From the NCBI GenBank assembly GCA_009731375.1, contig BJOX01000294.1:578186-642185 (forward strand): a stretch of 64,000 nucleotides of DNA. Reading direction: 5' to 3'. Both the position numbers and the translations under genes were made by a program. Origin of the DNA: Paulinella micropora (lineage: Eukaryota > Cercozoa > Imbricatea > Euglyphida). Below the pieces are notes generated by a model. It had not been told where the DNA came from. It made no database searches and worked only from the letters and a program-made list of their open reading frames with translations. Shown here piece after piece: positions 52,427-63,900 of the stretch; within the stretch, counting starts at the first letter, position 1; the number at the start of each line of letters is the position of its first letter.

Positions 52427-52774
52427 GAGATATCGACTAATGTCAGAAAAAGGAGCTTCTGATTTCGTCAACCAAGGAAGTCTGTGGGTAAAGTATTAAC
52501 CCGATGCCCAGCTAAGCCGTGATGTTTGCACGGAAGGGACTCATACAGGCGATACCAAGACCTTCCTAGTACCAGGCGGGGCCAGGGCTCGTTCCATAAA
52601 GCGCCCCTTGCAGAACGAGCTCCCACCTCCATTACAGAGGACCCAGTAAGCAGATGGAGTTTCGAGACTATTCGACAATCTAGTATAAACCGACAGAGCA
52701 CTGTGGGTTTTATTCCGGGCTCAACAAGCGAGAAAGGGCACCCTGAGGGAACAGGATTGTGCTTCCCGTCGCTA
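52424..52774 (-). repeat. 351-bp duplicated unit, copy 1
   Basis: Nearly identical to 52971-53321 (offset 547 bp, about two differences seen). The minus strand keeps an open frame (LLTGSSVMEVGARSARGALW, GLAGHRVNTLPTDFLG). On the same strand TTAGCTGGGCATCGGGTTAA is weakly box-A-like and GGTTGACGAAATC box-B-like, so a tRNA-derived element is possible. Confidence 0.85.
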
Positions 52775-52970
52775 TTTCGGCATGTGACTTATAGGCGTAT
52801 GGCTAGGCACACATAAGGCACCCCACCACGGGCCCAGCACACCCACACCATCCCCTAATTCTCTGTCTGTCGACAGATGGCACCCATTTCAAAAAACCAA
52901 GCCCAAGGGAGGGTCAGTGACACCTCAAGTGGCCTTGGTACACTCTGTGGAGTAAGTGATGAGATCAACT
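52775..52970. other. Spacer between the two 351-bp units
   Basis: Unique DNA with no recognised feature. Confidence 0.5.
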
Positions 52971-53320
52971 GATGAGATATCGACTAATGTCAGAAAAAGG
53001 AGCTTCTGATTTCGTCAACCAAGGAAGTCTGTGGGTAAAGTATTAACCCGATGCCCAGCTAAGCCGTGATGTTTGCACGGAAGGGACTGATACAGGCGAT
53101 ACCAAGACCTCCCTAGTACCAGGCGGGGCCAGGGCTCGTTCCATAAAGCGCCCCTTGCAGAACGAGCTCCCACCTCCATTACAGAGGACCCAGTAAGCAG
53201 ATGGAGTTTCGAGACTATTCGACAATCTAGTATAAACCGACAGAGCACTGTGGGTTTTATTCCGGGCTCAACAAGCGAGAAAGGGCACCCTGAGGGAACA
53301 GGATTGTGCTTCCCGTCGCT

Positions 53321-53321
<1 letters not shown>
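52971..53321 (-). repeat. 351-bp duplicated unit, copy 2
   Basis: Second copy; its right edge abuts (GATA)n, whereas copy 1 abuts GATA on its left edge. Confidence 0.85.
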
Positions 53322-53364
<43 letters not shown>

Positions 53365-53504
53365 GGGATAGATAGATAGAGAGAAAGAGAGCGAAGAAAG
53401 AAAGAGAGAGAGAGAGAGCGAGAGAGAGAGAGAGAGTGTGTGCGTGAGAGAGAGAGAGAGAGAGATGAATGAGAGTGAGTGAGTGAGTGAGAGAGTGAGA
53501 GAGT

Positions 53505-53537
<33 letters not shown>

Positions 53538-53548
53538 TGTGTGTGTGT

Positions 53549-53580
<32 letters not shown>

Positions 53581-53722
53581 CAACACAACAACAACAACAA
53601 TAATAACAACAATAACAACAATAACAACAATAACAACAATAACAACAACAACAACAACAACAATAACAACAACAACAACAATAACACAAAAAAAAGAAGA
53701 AAAAAAAAAGAAAAGAAAAAAG

Positions 53723-53796
<74 letters not shown>

Positions 53797-53946
53797 GAAG
53801 AAGAAGAAGAAGAAGAAGAAGAAGAAGAAGAAGAAGAAGAAGAAGAAGGAAGAAGAAGAAGAAGAAGAAGAAGAAGAAGAAGAAAGAGAAAAGGGGAAGA
53901 AGAAGAAGAAGAAGAAGAAGAAGAAGAAGAAGAAGAAGAAGAAAAG
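53322..53946. repeat. GATA, GA, CAA and GAA arrays
   Basis: Successive arrays. The apparent 354-codon minus-strand frame is a repeat artefact apart from the 351-bp unit. Confidence 0.95.
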
Positions 53947-53965
53947 AAATTTTTAGCATAGCTTT

Positions 53966-53989
53966 ATATTCACTACAAGTAGTGAATAT
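53966..53989. other. Perfect 11-bp palindrome arms
   Basis: ATATTCACTAC-AA-GTAGTGAATAT. Could form a small hairpin; no function evident. Confidence 0.85.
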
Positions 53990-54317
53990 ATAATGAATAC
54001 AGTGTAAAATATGTAACACAGTTATACGGTAAGTACTTAGTTGGCTTGTACTCCCGCAAGACCAGAATAAGGGGCGCATATGGACGCTTCTTTCGAATGG
54101 TATGTATGATATACGATTCGAAATAAGGATGTCAGGGGTGTCTTTTTAAGCTCAGTCGTGCCGATGCATGCGCTCCCCACCGCCCATAACCCTTACGTGT
54201 GGTGAAAGAATATGTATGAATATATGATTAATGTATCTTTACCCTTTACGCATAAGTTGTCAAGATACACGGGTATCATTTATATGAAAATGTTCTCTCT
54301 AAATTCGAGTAAATAAA

Positions 54318-54334
54318 ATGAGAGAGAGAGATAG

Positions 54335-54365
<31 letters not shown>

Positions 54366-54466
54366 TAGAGAGAGATAGATAGATAGAGAGAGAGAGAGAT
54401 AGGGAGGGAAAGAGGGAGAGAGAGAAAGAAAGAGAGAGAGAGAGAAAGAAAGAAAGAAAGAAAGAA

Positions 54467-54497
<31 letters not shown>

Positions 54498-54551
54498 ATA
54501 GGGGCAGAATTTTGAAAGGAGGGAAAGATTTGTCTAGCTTTGAGTAAATAA

Positions 54552-54591
<40 letters not shown>

Positions 54592-54620
54592 GTCTAGCTT
54601 TGAGTAAATAAAGGGAGAGG

Positions 54621-54654
<34 letters not shown>

Positions 54655-54726
54655 GAGAGAGAGGACAGCATTGTAAAGGTGGAGAAACAAGTAGAGGGAA
54701 GTCTAAAAAGGTAGGTGGTGAAGGGG

Positions 54727-54798
<72 letters not shown>

Positions 54799-54812
54799 GA
54801 GAAAATGCCAGT
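54318..54812. repeat. GA/GATA/GAAA arrays with a duplicated AGTTGTCTAGCTTTGAGTAA unit
   Basis: The unit TTGTCTAGCTTTGAGTAAAT recurs near 54530 and 54589 (a related form near 54300), separated by GA arrays. This is again a unique segment alternating with a microsatellite. Confidence 0.85.
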
Positions 54813-54944
54813 ACTCTCACACTCCCTGATCCTTGAAGATACCTCCAGGAGCGAGTCGACGTATATGGTAAACCATGCACCACCCCGACTTGTCCCCCTC
54901 TTTCCTTTTCCCTTAATGACTAGTGGTAAAAGAAAGAGGGGGGC

Positions 54945-55239
54945 CGCCATACATAAACGACCCCATCCAAAAAAATTAGCCAATGTAACAATTTAAGTTA
55001 CATATCGCGCAACATATCCAAACATAAGCATAATATTATTAATATTAATACCGAGCCTCTTAATATCCGATTAATACTTTCTTTTAATACGCTCGACTGA
55101 ATAAGTAGGTTTCTACCTGAGATAAAGGTATAACTTAATAGCTATACTTTTCACGTGGACTTTCCCTGAGTCCAATTGTAAAATTATTGTCTCAATAAAA
55201 CGAAGAAGAAGAAGAAGAAGAAGAAGAAGAAGAAGAAGA

Positions 55240-55245
<6 letters not shown>
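54945..55245 (+). mobile_element. GAA-tailed dispersed unit, copy 1
   Basis: About 255 bp followed by AATAAA and a (GAA)n run starting CGAAGAAG. Matches 55783-56097. The order unit, poly(A) signal, simple tail resembles a retroposon. Confidence 0.65.
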
Positions 55246-55284
<39 letters not shown>

Positions 55285-55317
55285 CGAGAGAGCGAGAGAG
55301 AGAGAGAGATCGAGAGA

Positions 55318-55375
<58 letters not shown>

Positions 55376-55782
55376 NNNNNNNNNNNNNNNNNNNNNNNNN
55401 NNNNNNNNNNNNNNNNNNNNNNNNNNNNNNNNNNNNNNNNNNNNNNNNNNNNNNNNNNNNNNNNNNNNNNNNNNNNNNNNNNNNNNNNNNNNNNNNNNNN
55501 NNNNNNNNNNNNNNNNNNNNNNNNNNNNNNNNNNNNNNNNNNNNNNNNNNNNNNNNNNNNNNNNNNNNNNNNNNNNNNNNNNNNNNNNNNNNNNNNNNNN
55601 NNNNNNNNNNNNNNNNNNNNNNNNNNNNNNNNNNNNNNNNNNNNNNNNNNNNNNNNNNNNNNNNNNNNNNNNNNNNNNNNNNNNNNNNNNNNNNNNNNNN
55701 NNNNNNNNNNNNNNNNNNNNNNNNNNNNNNNNNNNNNNNNNNCCCCCCCCCCCCCCCCCCTCTCTTTCAGGGGGGGGGGGGG
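55246..55782. repeat. GA array, 367-N gap, poly-C/G
   Basis: GA to 55375, gap 55376-55742, then poly-C and poly-G. Confidence 0.95.
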
Positions 55783-56097
55783 CGCCACACATAAACGACT
55801 ACACCTTTACAATAACATATATACATAACATAACATGATAATATTAATATCACCGCACAATATGGCTAAACAGAAATATTAATTTTAATAACTATAATAA
55901 TCTGAATACTGAGCCGCTGAATACTAATTTAATATCTTCCTTAATACGCTCAACTGAATAACTAGGTTTCCACCTTAGATAAAGGTATAACTTACTTGCT
56001 ATACTTTTCACGTGGACGTTCCCTGAGTCCAATTGTAAAATTGTTCTCTCAATAAAAACGAAGAAGAAGAAGAAGAAGAAGAAGAAGAAGAAGAAGA
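55783..56097 (+). mobile_element. GAA-tailed dispersed unit, copy 2
   Basis: Shares AAGGTATAACTTA, TTTTCACGTGGAC and CCTGAGTCCAATTGTAAAAT with copy 1, then AATAAAAACGAAGAAG. Confidence 0.65.
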
Positions 56098-56305
56098 TAT
56101 ATACCAACGTTACTTTATATATTGCAACGTTACTTTAATAATTTTTAATATTAATATTATAAGGGTCACCGTCTTAGTTAAATCAATGGCCTTCGGGCTA
56201 ACGATTTGTATGGATGACCAGAGGTCACTTGTAAGTAACTTCATTAAATTAAAGGCAAAGGCAAAGAAGAAGAAGAAGAAGAAGAAGAAGAAGAAGAAGA
56301 AGAAG
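56098..56305 (+). repeat. Third unit ending in (GAA)n
   Basis: A different roughly 165-bp sequence ending AAAGGCAAAG and (GAA)n. A further GAA run at 56738-56835 follows TTTTATTAAAG. Confidence 0.5.
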
Positions 56306-57681
56306 ATATAGTCTTCCTTTCTCTTCCTTGTTTTATTCTTGCCTATTTCTCTCCTTTTCCTTTTTATCTTTCCTTTCTGCCTCTTTTTCATATCTAGTCT
56401 TTCATTCCCTTTTTCTATTTCCTGTTTCTTCCATCATACTTTCTATTTTTCTTGCATTTCTGTTTCCTATTATATTTAGCCTTTTTTTTTCATCTTTTCC
56501 TTTTCTTTAGCTCTTAGTTTTTCCTCTCATTTTCCCCTTTTCCTGCATTTTCTGTATCATTATCATATCCAGTTAGTTTTCATCTTTTATCTTCCCCTCT
56601 ATTTCTCCCCTCATATTTACATGTATGTTTATTTTCCCATTTTTGTTTCCTCTATCATATCTAGTCTATATTTCTTTTCTCGTTCGATTTCTGACTTAGC
56701 TCTGACTCTAGTCTCTGTACAATTTCGCTTTTATTAAAGAAGAAGAAGAAGAAGAAGAAGAAGAAGAAGAAGAAGAAGAAGAAGAAGAAGAAGAAGAAGA
56801 AGAAGAAGAAGAAGAAGAAGAAGAAGAAGAAGAAAAGAGAAAGAGAGTGAGCGAGAGAGAGAGAGAGCAAGTGAGAGAGAGAGAGAGAGAGCGAGTGAGT
56901 GAGTGAGTGAGTGAGAGAGTGTGAGAGAGGAAGAGAGAGGGAGGGAGGAGGACCAGGGGGAGGCAGGGAGGTGATGTCAACAAAGGAGGTAAAAAAGTTC
57001 CTGCAGTAATTTTTTCCAAGTCCAAACCGTCATATTTCTTGACTATCCTTTGCCAATATTTTCCATAGCCGGAATTGGGTCAAATTGGCTGTATTGTAAA
57101 TGGTGGGAACACTGACCCACCAGAAAGCCAGAAATTCGGTTTTGCGTGGTGTGAGTGTGGGTCTGCCGAACCCTGCTGGTTGAAATCGAGCAAGCCAAAG
57201 ATCCTTGCGAGTATCGCTCGGCAGACTTGCGTATTGCCTGAAGCAACAGTCGAGGTAACCCTCGTCCATATCATCTGAACATGAGTGCAGCAACCTGCGT
57301 CTGTTAAAGGCTCGAAAATCTATCGAAGCGTATGTGTGTTTTTTTTATAGTGCGATATATATTTTTTTCTAGTAGTAGAGATTTGTTTCGTGAGATGCCC
57401 GATCTGTCTGGATGTGCTTCGAGACACCAATTGTCCTTGTTACAGTTGTCGTCTCCTTGTTGTTGGTGTTCTTTTTTTGGTTTTTGTGTTTGTTTTTTGT
57501 TTTTTTGTGACTTGTGGCGTCGATGTTGTTGTCGTTGTTGTTGTCTGTTGTTGTTGTTGCTGCTGCTGTTGTTGTTGTTGTTGTTGTTGTTCTTTGTTGT
57601 TTCTGTTCTTTTATTGTTTTTGTTGTTCTTGTCATGTGTTGTTTTTTGTTGTTGTGTTGTTTGCCGCTGCTGCTGCTGTTA
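56306..57681. other. T/C-rich DNA and unassigned unique DNA
   Basis: 56306-56700 is T/C-rich; GAA and GA arrays at 56738-56950; 57000-57330 is unique with small open frames and no domain; 57400-57681 is GTT-rich. Confidence 0.5.
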
Positions 57682-57684
57682 CAG

Positions 57685-57738
<54 letters not shown>

Positions 57739-57745
57739 AATAATG

Positions 57746-57817
<72 letters not shown>

Positions 57818-57883
57818 TTATAATAATAATAATAACAGTAATAAGTAATAATATTAGTAATAATAGTAATAATAATAATAACA

Positions 57884-57916
<33 letters not shown>

Positions 57917-57930
57917 TAAATAATAATAAT
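57682..57930. repeat. (TAA)n array
   Basis: AAT/TAA triplets leading into the unit at 57931. Confidence 0.97.
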
Positions 57931-58103
57931 AGTGTATCTCCTGCCAATTGCTGAGCCAAAAGGCCATGTGCATCCAGTCCTCCATTCCATAAGCAAAGTC
58001 TCCACACCAATCGGTGGAATAAAGGAAGTGACGGCATAGAACATTACTCTAGGAGCTTTATACCAATCAGCCCATGGAAAGGACCGATGGCCTATGTACT
58101 CCC

Positions 58104-58104
<1 letters not shown>
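57931..58104 (+). mobile_element. (TAA)n-flanked dispersed unit, copy 1
   Basis: A 174-bp unit from AGTGTATCTCCTGCC to TATGTACTCCCT, with TAA arrays on both sides. It recurs in reverse at 63901-64000. Probably a second SINE-like family; no convincing tRNA head. Confidence 0.7.
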
Positions 58105-58201
<97 letters not shown>

Positions 58202-58256
58202 CATCCANNNNNNNNNNAATAATAATAATAATAAATAATAAGAATAAATAAGAATA

Positions 58257-58303
<47 letters not shown>
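58105..58303. repeat. (TAA)n array with 10-N gap
   Basis: Gap at 58208-58217. Confidence 0.97.
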
Positions 58304-58305
<2 letters not shown>

Positions 58306-58538
58306 GTGCTTCTCAGTCATTGGCGAATGCATTTCTGCACATGTGCCTCCATCGTCTCACCCGCGAGGGGAGTACGAACAATTGACGATANNNNNNNNNN
58401 NNNNNNNNNNNNNNNNNNNNNNNNNNNNNNAAGTCTCGTCAAAGAAAATATCCTTGGAAAATACTGGCACCGACGGGAATCGAACTGGCGACAGGTCCCA
58501 GATGGTTGACCTTAACCACTGGGCTATCGCGGTGCCAC
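58304..58538 (-). mobile_element. tRNA-derived SINE, copy 2
   Basis: Same layout as 21372-21613. The tRNA-like head at 58538-58466 keeps ATAGCCCAGTGGTTAAGG (box A) and CAGTTCGATTCC (box B). A 40-N gap (58391-58430) is in the body. Confidence 0.88.
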
Positions 58539-58597
<59 letters not shown>

Positions 58598-58642
58598 GCA
58601 ATAATAATAATAATAATAATAATAGTAATGATAATAACAATG

Positions 58643-58678
<36 letters not shown>

Positions 58679-58787
58679 GTAATAATAATAATAATAATAA
58701 GTAATAATAATAATAATAATGATAATAATAATAATAATAATAATAATAATAGTAATGATAATAATGATAATAACAATAATAATAATG

Positions 58788-58862
<75 letters not shown>
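58539..58862. repeat. (TAA)n array
   Basis: Interrupted AAT/GTA triplets. Confidence 0.97.
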
Positions 58863-58864
<2 letters not shown>

Positions 58865-59056
58865 GTGCTTCTCTGTCAATGGCTGATGCATTTCTGCACA
58901 TGCGCCTCCATCGTCTCACCCGTGAGGGGAGTACGAAGAATTGACGATAAGCTCTAATGACACCCCCGCAAGGGCAGTTCCAACACTTCCAGACGGACCG
59001 ATGTTCAAAATACTGGTGGCACCGACTGGAATCGAACTGGCGACAGGGCCCAGATG
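58863..59056 (-). mobile_element. tRNA-derived SINE, copy 3 (head truncated)
   Basis: Body and most of the B-box region; the box-A half of the head is replaced by the start of copy 4. Confidence 0.8.
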
Positions 59057-59244
59057 ACCATCGTCTCACCCGTGAGGGAAGTACGAAGAATTGACGATAG
59101 GCTCTAATGACACCCCCGCACGGGCAGTTCCAACACTTCCAGACGGACCGGTATGTTCATTGAAAATACTGGTGGCACCGACGGGAATCGAACTGGCGAC
59201 AGGGCCCAGATGGTAGAACTTGACCACTGGGCTATCACGGTGTC

Positions 59245-59248
<4 letters not shown>
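59057..59248 (-). mobile_element. tRNA-derived SINE, copy 4
   Basis: Head 59247-59177 with TAGCCCAGTGGTCAAG and CAGTTCGATTCC. Lacks the distal end of the body, so copies 3 and 4 form a head-to-tail fusion. Confidence 0.83.
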
Positions 59249-59327
<79 letters not shown>

Positions 59328-59445
59328 ATGGTAGTAGTAAGTAGCAGTGGTAGTAGTAAGTAACATGGTAGTAGTAAGTAGCAGTAGCAGTAGCAGCAGC
59401 AGTAGTAGTAGTAGTAGTAGTAGCAGCAGCAGCAGCAGTAGTAGC
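59249..59445. repeat. (TAA)n and (GTA)n/(GCA)n arrays
   Basis: Compound trinucleotide array. Confidence 0.95.
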
Positions 59446-59622
59446 ACACTTGATAATGACAAATGCGTCAATTTTTTTTTCTATTTTAAATTTTGTTCTT
59501 TTTTTCTATTTTTGCGTGGCATGTTAAATTTTTTCTATTTTAAATGTCATTTTTTTCTTCAATTTTTTTGCCATTTATCGGCCATTTGTCTTTCATCTTA
59601 TTTTTTACGTCTTGGGCCAGAC

Positions 59623-59803
59623 ATGGCGAACGGAGATCTCTCGGCTGCGTCGCGAGCGGGCTCGTTTGTGTGGTGCGCGCTGCTGCTGCTGTGCTGGCCT
59701 GCGGCGCTGGCCTGGCGCTCCGGTGCACCCATCTGCAGCACCTCTAAACTCAACGTCATCCAAGGTGTGCAACTACTATCTATCTACCTACCTACCTACC
59801 TAC

Positions 59804-59862
<59 letters not shown>

Positions 59863-59892
59863 CTATCTATCTGTCTATCCATCCATCCATCC

Positions 59893-59961
<69 letters not shown>

Positions 59962-60080
59962 GCTAGCTAGCTAGCTAGCCTTATGTAAGGCTATCTAGCT
60001 ATCTAGCTATCTAGCTCTAGCTATCTACCTATCTATCTACCTATCTATCTACCTATCTATCTACCTATCTACCTATCTAC

Positions 60081-60134
<54 letters not shown>

Positions 60135-60191
60135 CTCTATCTCTCTATCTCTCTATCTCTCTATCTCTCTACCTCTCTACTTCTCTACCTC

Positions 60192-60269
<78 letters not shown>

Positions 60270-60286
60270 CATCTATCCATCTATCC

Positions 60287-60354
<68 letters not shown>

Positions 60355-60850
60355 GACTGACTGTCTGTCTATCTACCTACCTGCCTATCTATCTATCTTT
60401 ATTATAATTTCTTTTCTCGCAATTTTCGCGGGAATCACTCAAAAACCTGGCCTTTTCTGAACATTATCCCCTTGTGAGATTTATATGTACTTTTCCCAAA
60501 ATGCTACGCAAACGAAACAAACAAACAACTATTTAATCTATTAGGCTGCGGCACATCCCCTAACTTCAATAACACCGCGGGTCCTTGGAAGATTCTGGTA
60601 TGTATGTATGTATGTATGTATGTAATGTATGTATGTATGAATGTATGTATGTATGTATGTATTTATGTATGTATGTATGAATGTATGTATGAATGTATGT
60701 ATGTATGTATGTATGTATGTATGTATGTGTGTATGTATGCATGTATGTATGTGTGTATGTATGTATGTATGTATGTATGTATGTATGTATGTATGTATTT
60801 ATGTATGTATTTATGTATGTATGTATGTATGCATGCATCTAATGCATGTG

Positions 60851-60881
<31 letters not shown>

Positions 60882-61068
60882 TGTATAAATGATAAACGTA
60901 TGTGTATGTATGTGTATGCATGTATGTGTTGCATGTAGGCGTCCTCCCCCACCTTTTTGCCTGGACAGCAAATCACCGTCACGCTGACAGGCGGCGTGCA
61001 GCTCAGAGGCTTCACGCTGCAGGCGCAAACCGTACATACATGCATGCATGCATGCATACATACATACA

Positions 61069-61099
<31 letters not shown>

Positions 61100-63851
61100 T
61101 CACGTACCTAGGTACGTACGATAAGACATACATACATACGGAGACACATACACGTATATACATACATACACCTAGGCGGCAGACTACAACAGCAACAGGC
61201 CTGGCTTGGGCGCGTTCTCCGCCAACTCCCTCGTGCGCTTCGGGACAGAGAACTCAGGCTACTGTCGCAACCAGCCCTGGTTCACCACGCACTCCGCCTC
61301 CTTTAACGTGCGCGACAGCATTTCCTTGACTTGGACCGCGCCCTCCGATTACCCGATGGAGCCCGTGGCGTTCTCCGCCATCGCCTACCAGAAGCGCCCA
61401 GACGCTGCAGGCACCTTCTTCCTCGTCACTCCGCTGGTGCTGATGCCGGAGCGCAACGTCGACAGCTGTCTGGAAGGCCCTCTGCTGCCTTGTCCTTGGC
61501 ATGCGTCTTGCACTGACGTGCCGCACGCGGAACCGCTCTCGCTCGAGGGCCGCATCTGCTCCTGCAACGACCCGCTGTACCCGCCCACAGGCAGCCGAGA
61601 CTGCTGCGCGCTACCTGCCAACCCGTGCAACGACGACGAGTTCCGCTGCAACAACGGCAAGTGCATCAAGACGCTGTTCCTCTGCTCCAACAGCGATGAG
61701 TGCGGCGACAATAGCGAGGAGAAAAACTGCGTCGCGCCTTGCCCGCCCGGCACCTTCGAGTGCGCTAACGGACGCTGCGTGAGCGAGGGTCTCAAGTGCT
61801 CCTTCAGCAACGAGTGCGGCGACGGCTCTGACGAATGGGGCTGCAGCGCCCAGCCCTGTCCTGACAACACCTTCCAGTGCCGCGACGGTGGCGCCCTGGG
61901 AGGCCCCGTCTGCATCCCGCAGTGGAAGGTCTGTGACTTCAACCGCGACTGCATGGACGAGTCAGATGAAAGCCACTGCTTGGCTCCGGCAGGGCAGTGC
62001 GAGCCCTACTTGATCGACTGCGGGTTCTCGGGACAGGACTCGGCGGTCCTGGGCGCCATGATGGGCATCGGCCTGTCGTCAGGCCTCACCTGGTGCGTGA
62101 GCCGCGCCGCGCACTGCAACGGGGAAAACGAATGCATCCTGTACTCAACGGATGAGCAAAACTGCGTGGACACCTGCGTGCCCAACTGCGCGCTGCGCCA
62201 GTGCGGCGAGGACGACTGCTGTGGCGGCAAGTGCTCTGGCTCCTTCCTGGACCACACCTGCCCTCCCGAGGCGCCTCTATGCAGCGCTGACGGCCAGTGT
62301 ACTTGCCGCCCCGCCTGCAAGGGCAAGCCGTGCGGTGCGACCGACGGCTGCGGTGGCACCTGCCACGGGACATGCCCGGACCTCCAAGAGTGCGTCTTTC
62401 CGCAGCACTTCTGCGCGCCTGTGTTCAGGGCCTACAGCACCGACGTGCCCAAGGAGATGGGCACGGACGGGCTGCAGCAGATCATGTCGGAGCTGGAGGT
62501 GGATGCCTCCGGCATTGTGCTGGACGTGGATGTGCTGGACCTCACAGGCAATCACTCGTGGTATGGCGACCTGCGCATGACTCTGGAGAGCCCCACCGGC
62601 ACGGTGGTGGAGATCGTGAAGCGCGTCTGCCCGGCCAAAGGAGAGGGTGTGTTTTACCTCACGCTGGACGACGACGCACAGCAACTCGAGCCTGATTGTC
62701 CGCCCACGAGCCCAGGAAAGCGCTACAAACCGTCCTTCCCCTTGTCAGACTTCCACCAGGAGGAATCAAAAGGCACGTGGCGCTTGTTCATTTTCGACGA
62801 GTTTTCCTTGGACGGGGGATATCTCACCAGCTGGGGGCTGGGCATCTCTATCTGTACGCCCCACTGCTCTCTGCCAGAATCCACCTGCGGGGGTTCGGAC
62901 GGCTGCGGCGGCTTCTGCGTGGTGGAGTCTTGCGGGCTGGGCAAAAGGTGCTCTCCTGAGGGCGTGTGTGTGTGTGCGCCCTACTGCGACGCGCCCGACA
63001 TGCGCTGCGGAGACTCGGATGGCTGTGGCGGGGTGTGCGATATCCAGTCGTGTCCCGCGGGCAGCCAGTGCATCAAGGGCAAGTGCAACATCCCCATCTA
63101 CGACGCACTTGACGTGCCCATCCGGCTGGATGACACGCAGATGACCTTGCACCGCTCCTTCATCGATGTGCCGCCCCCTGCACGCCCGATCATCGACATC
63201 GAGGTGGTGAACCTGCGAGGGGAACACAGCAACGTGGGGGTGATGGCGGTGCTTTTGCTGTCACCGCAGGGCACGCTGATCGAGCTCATGACCCCGCGCT
63301 GCGAGGCCTACGCCAATTTCCACCTCTCTCTCGACGACGACGCCGCACCCGGCGCCTGGCCCTGCCCACCTACCAGTCAGCTGGACTACCAGCCCTCCAA
63401 CCCCTTAGCGGGTTACCACGGGGAGCTGCACAGCGGCCGCTGGGAGCTCATGATCACAGACGGCCGGCGCGGGGTAGTCGGCGGCAGGCTGGACGGCTGG
63501 TCGCTGCGGATCGAGACGTGCCACCCATTGTGCTCGGCGCGCACCGCCACTTGCGGCAGTCCGGACTCCTGCTTCGGCAGGTGCGTGGTGCAGCGCGGCT
63601 GCGGGCCGAACGAGGTGTGCAGCCCACAGGGCCAGTGCGTGTGCCAGCCGGACTGCTCGAACGCCACCTCGTGCGGGGAGCCGGATGGATGTGGCGGGAT
63701 GTGCACAATCCAGTCTTGCCATTTGAGCACGTCGCAGCCGCATTGGGACTGGATGTGCCACAAGGGGGTGTGCGGCGACGGTTACTACGAGCCCGCGGGC
63801 GAGCAGCTGCCGCTGTTCCGCGAAGCAGAGTTCGACATGGCACAGGTGTGA
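59623..63851 (+). CDS. Secreted Reeler / LDLa / P-domain protein (4 exons)
   Basis: Exons 59623-59764, 60545-60597, 60939-61031, 61176 to 63851. Phases close and give about 987 residues. Residues 14-31 ([18 protein letters not shown]) form a signal peptide core. A Reeler-type domain follows ([31 protein letters not shown]). Three LDL-receptor class A repeats lie at about residues 247-364, each with six Cys and acidic ends ([30 protein letters not shown]) that bind calcium in this family. Two proprotein-convertase P-domain-like beta modules (about 540-655, 762-878; [40 protein letters not shown]) alternate with CGxxDGCGGxC modules. No protease domain is present, so an extracellular adhesion or binding role is inferred. 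The end is uncertain: GCACAG|GTGTGA is both a stop (TGA) and a possible donor. Confidence 0.88.
59785..60395. repeat. (TATC)n array filling intron 1 of the Reeler/LDLa gene
   Basis: TATC with ACCT, TCTC and AGCT interruptions. No exon-border copy is seen here. Confidence 0.97.
60598..60890. repeat. (TATG)n array in intron 2 of the Reeler/LDLa gene
   Basis: Tetranucleotide array directly following the exon 2 donor. Confidence 0.97.
61032..61175. repeat. (ATAC)n array in intron 3 of the Reeler/LDLa gene
   Basis: The intron is almost wholly ATAC/ATGC repeats. Confidence 0.93.
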
Positions 63852-63900
63852 CTGTTGTTGTTGTTATATTATTATTATCATTATTATTATTATTATTATT

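Noticed and set aside
52468-52701. Protein-coding gene in the 351-bp unit
   Set aside because: The frame is short, lacks a domain and is open in both copies only because they are nearly identical.
59785-60940. Exon-border copies in the Reeler/LDLa gene introns
   Set aside because: These introns contain only microsatellites and short unique DNA; no match to the adjacent exon borders was found.
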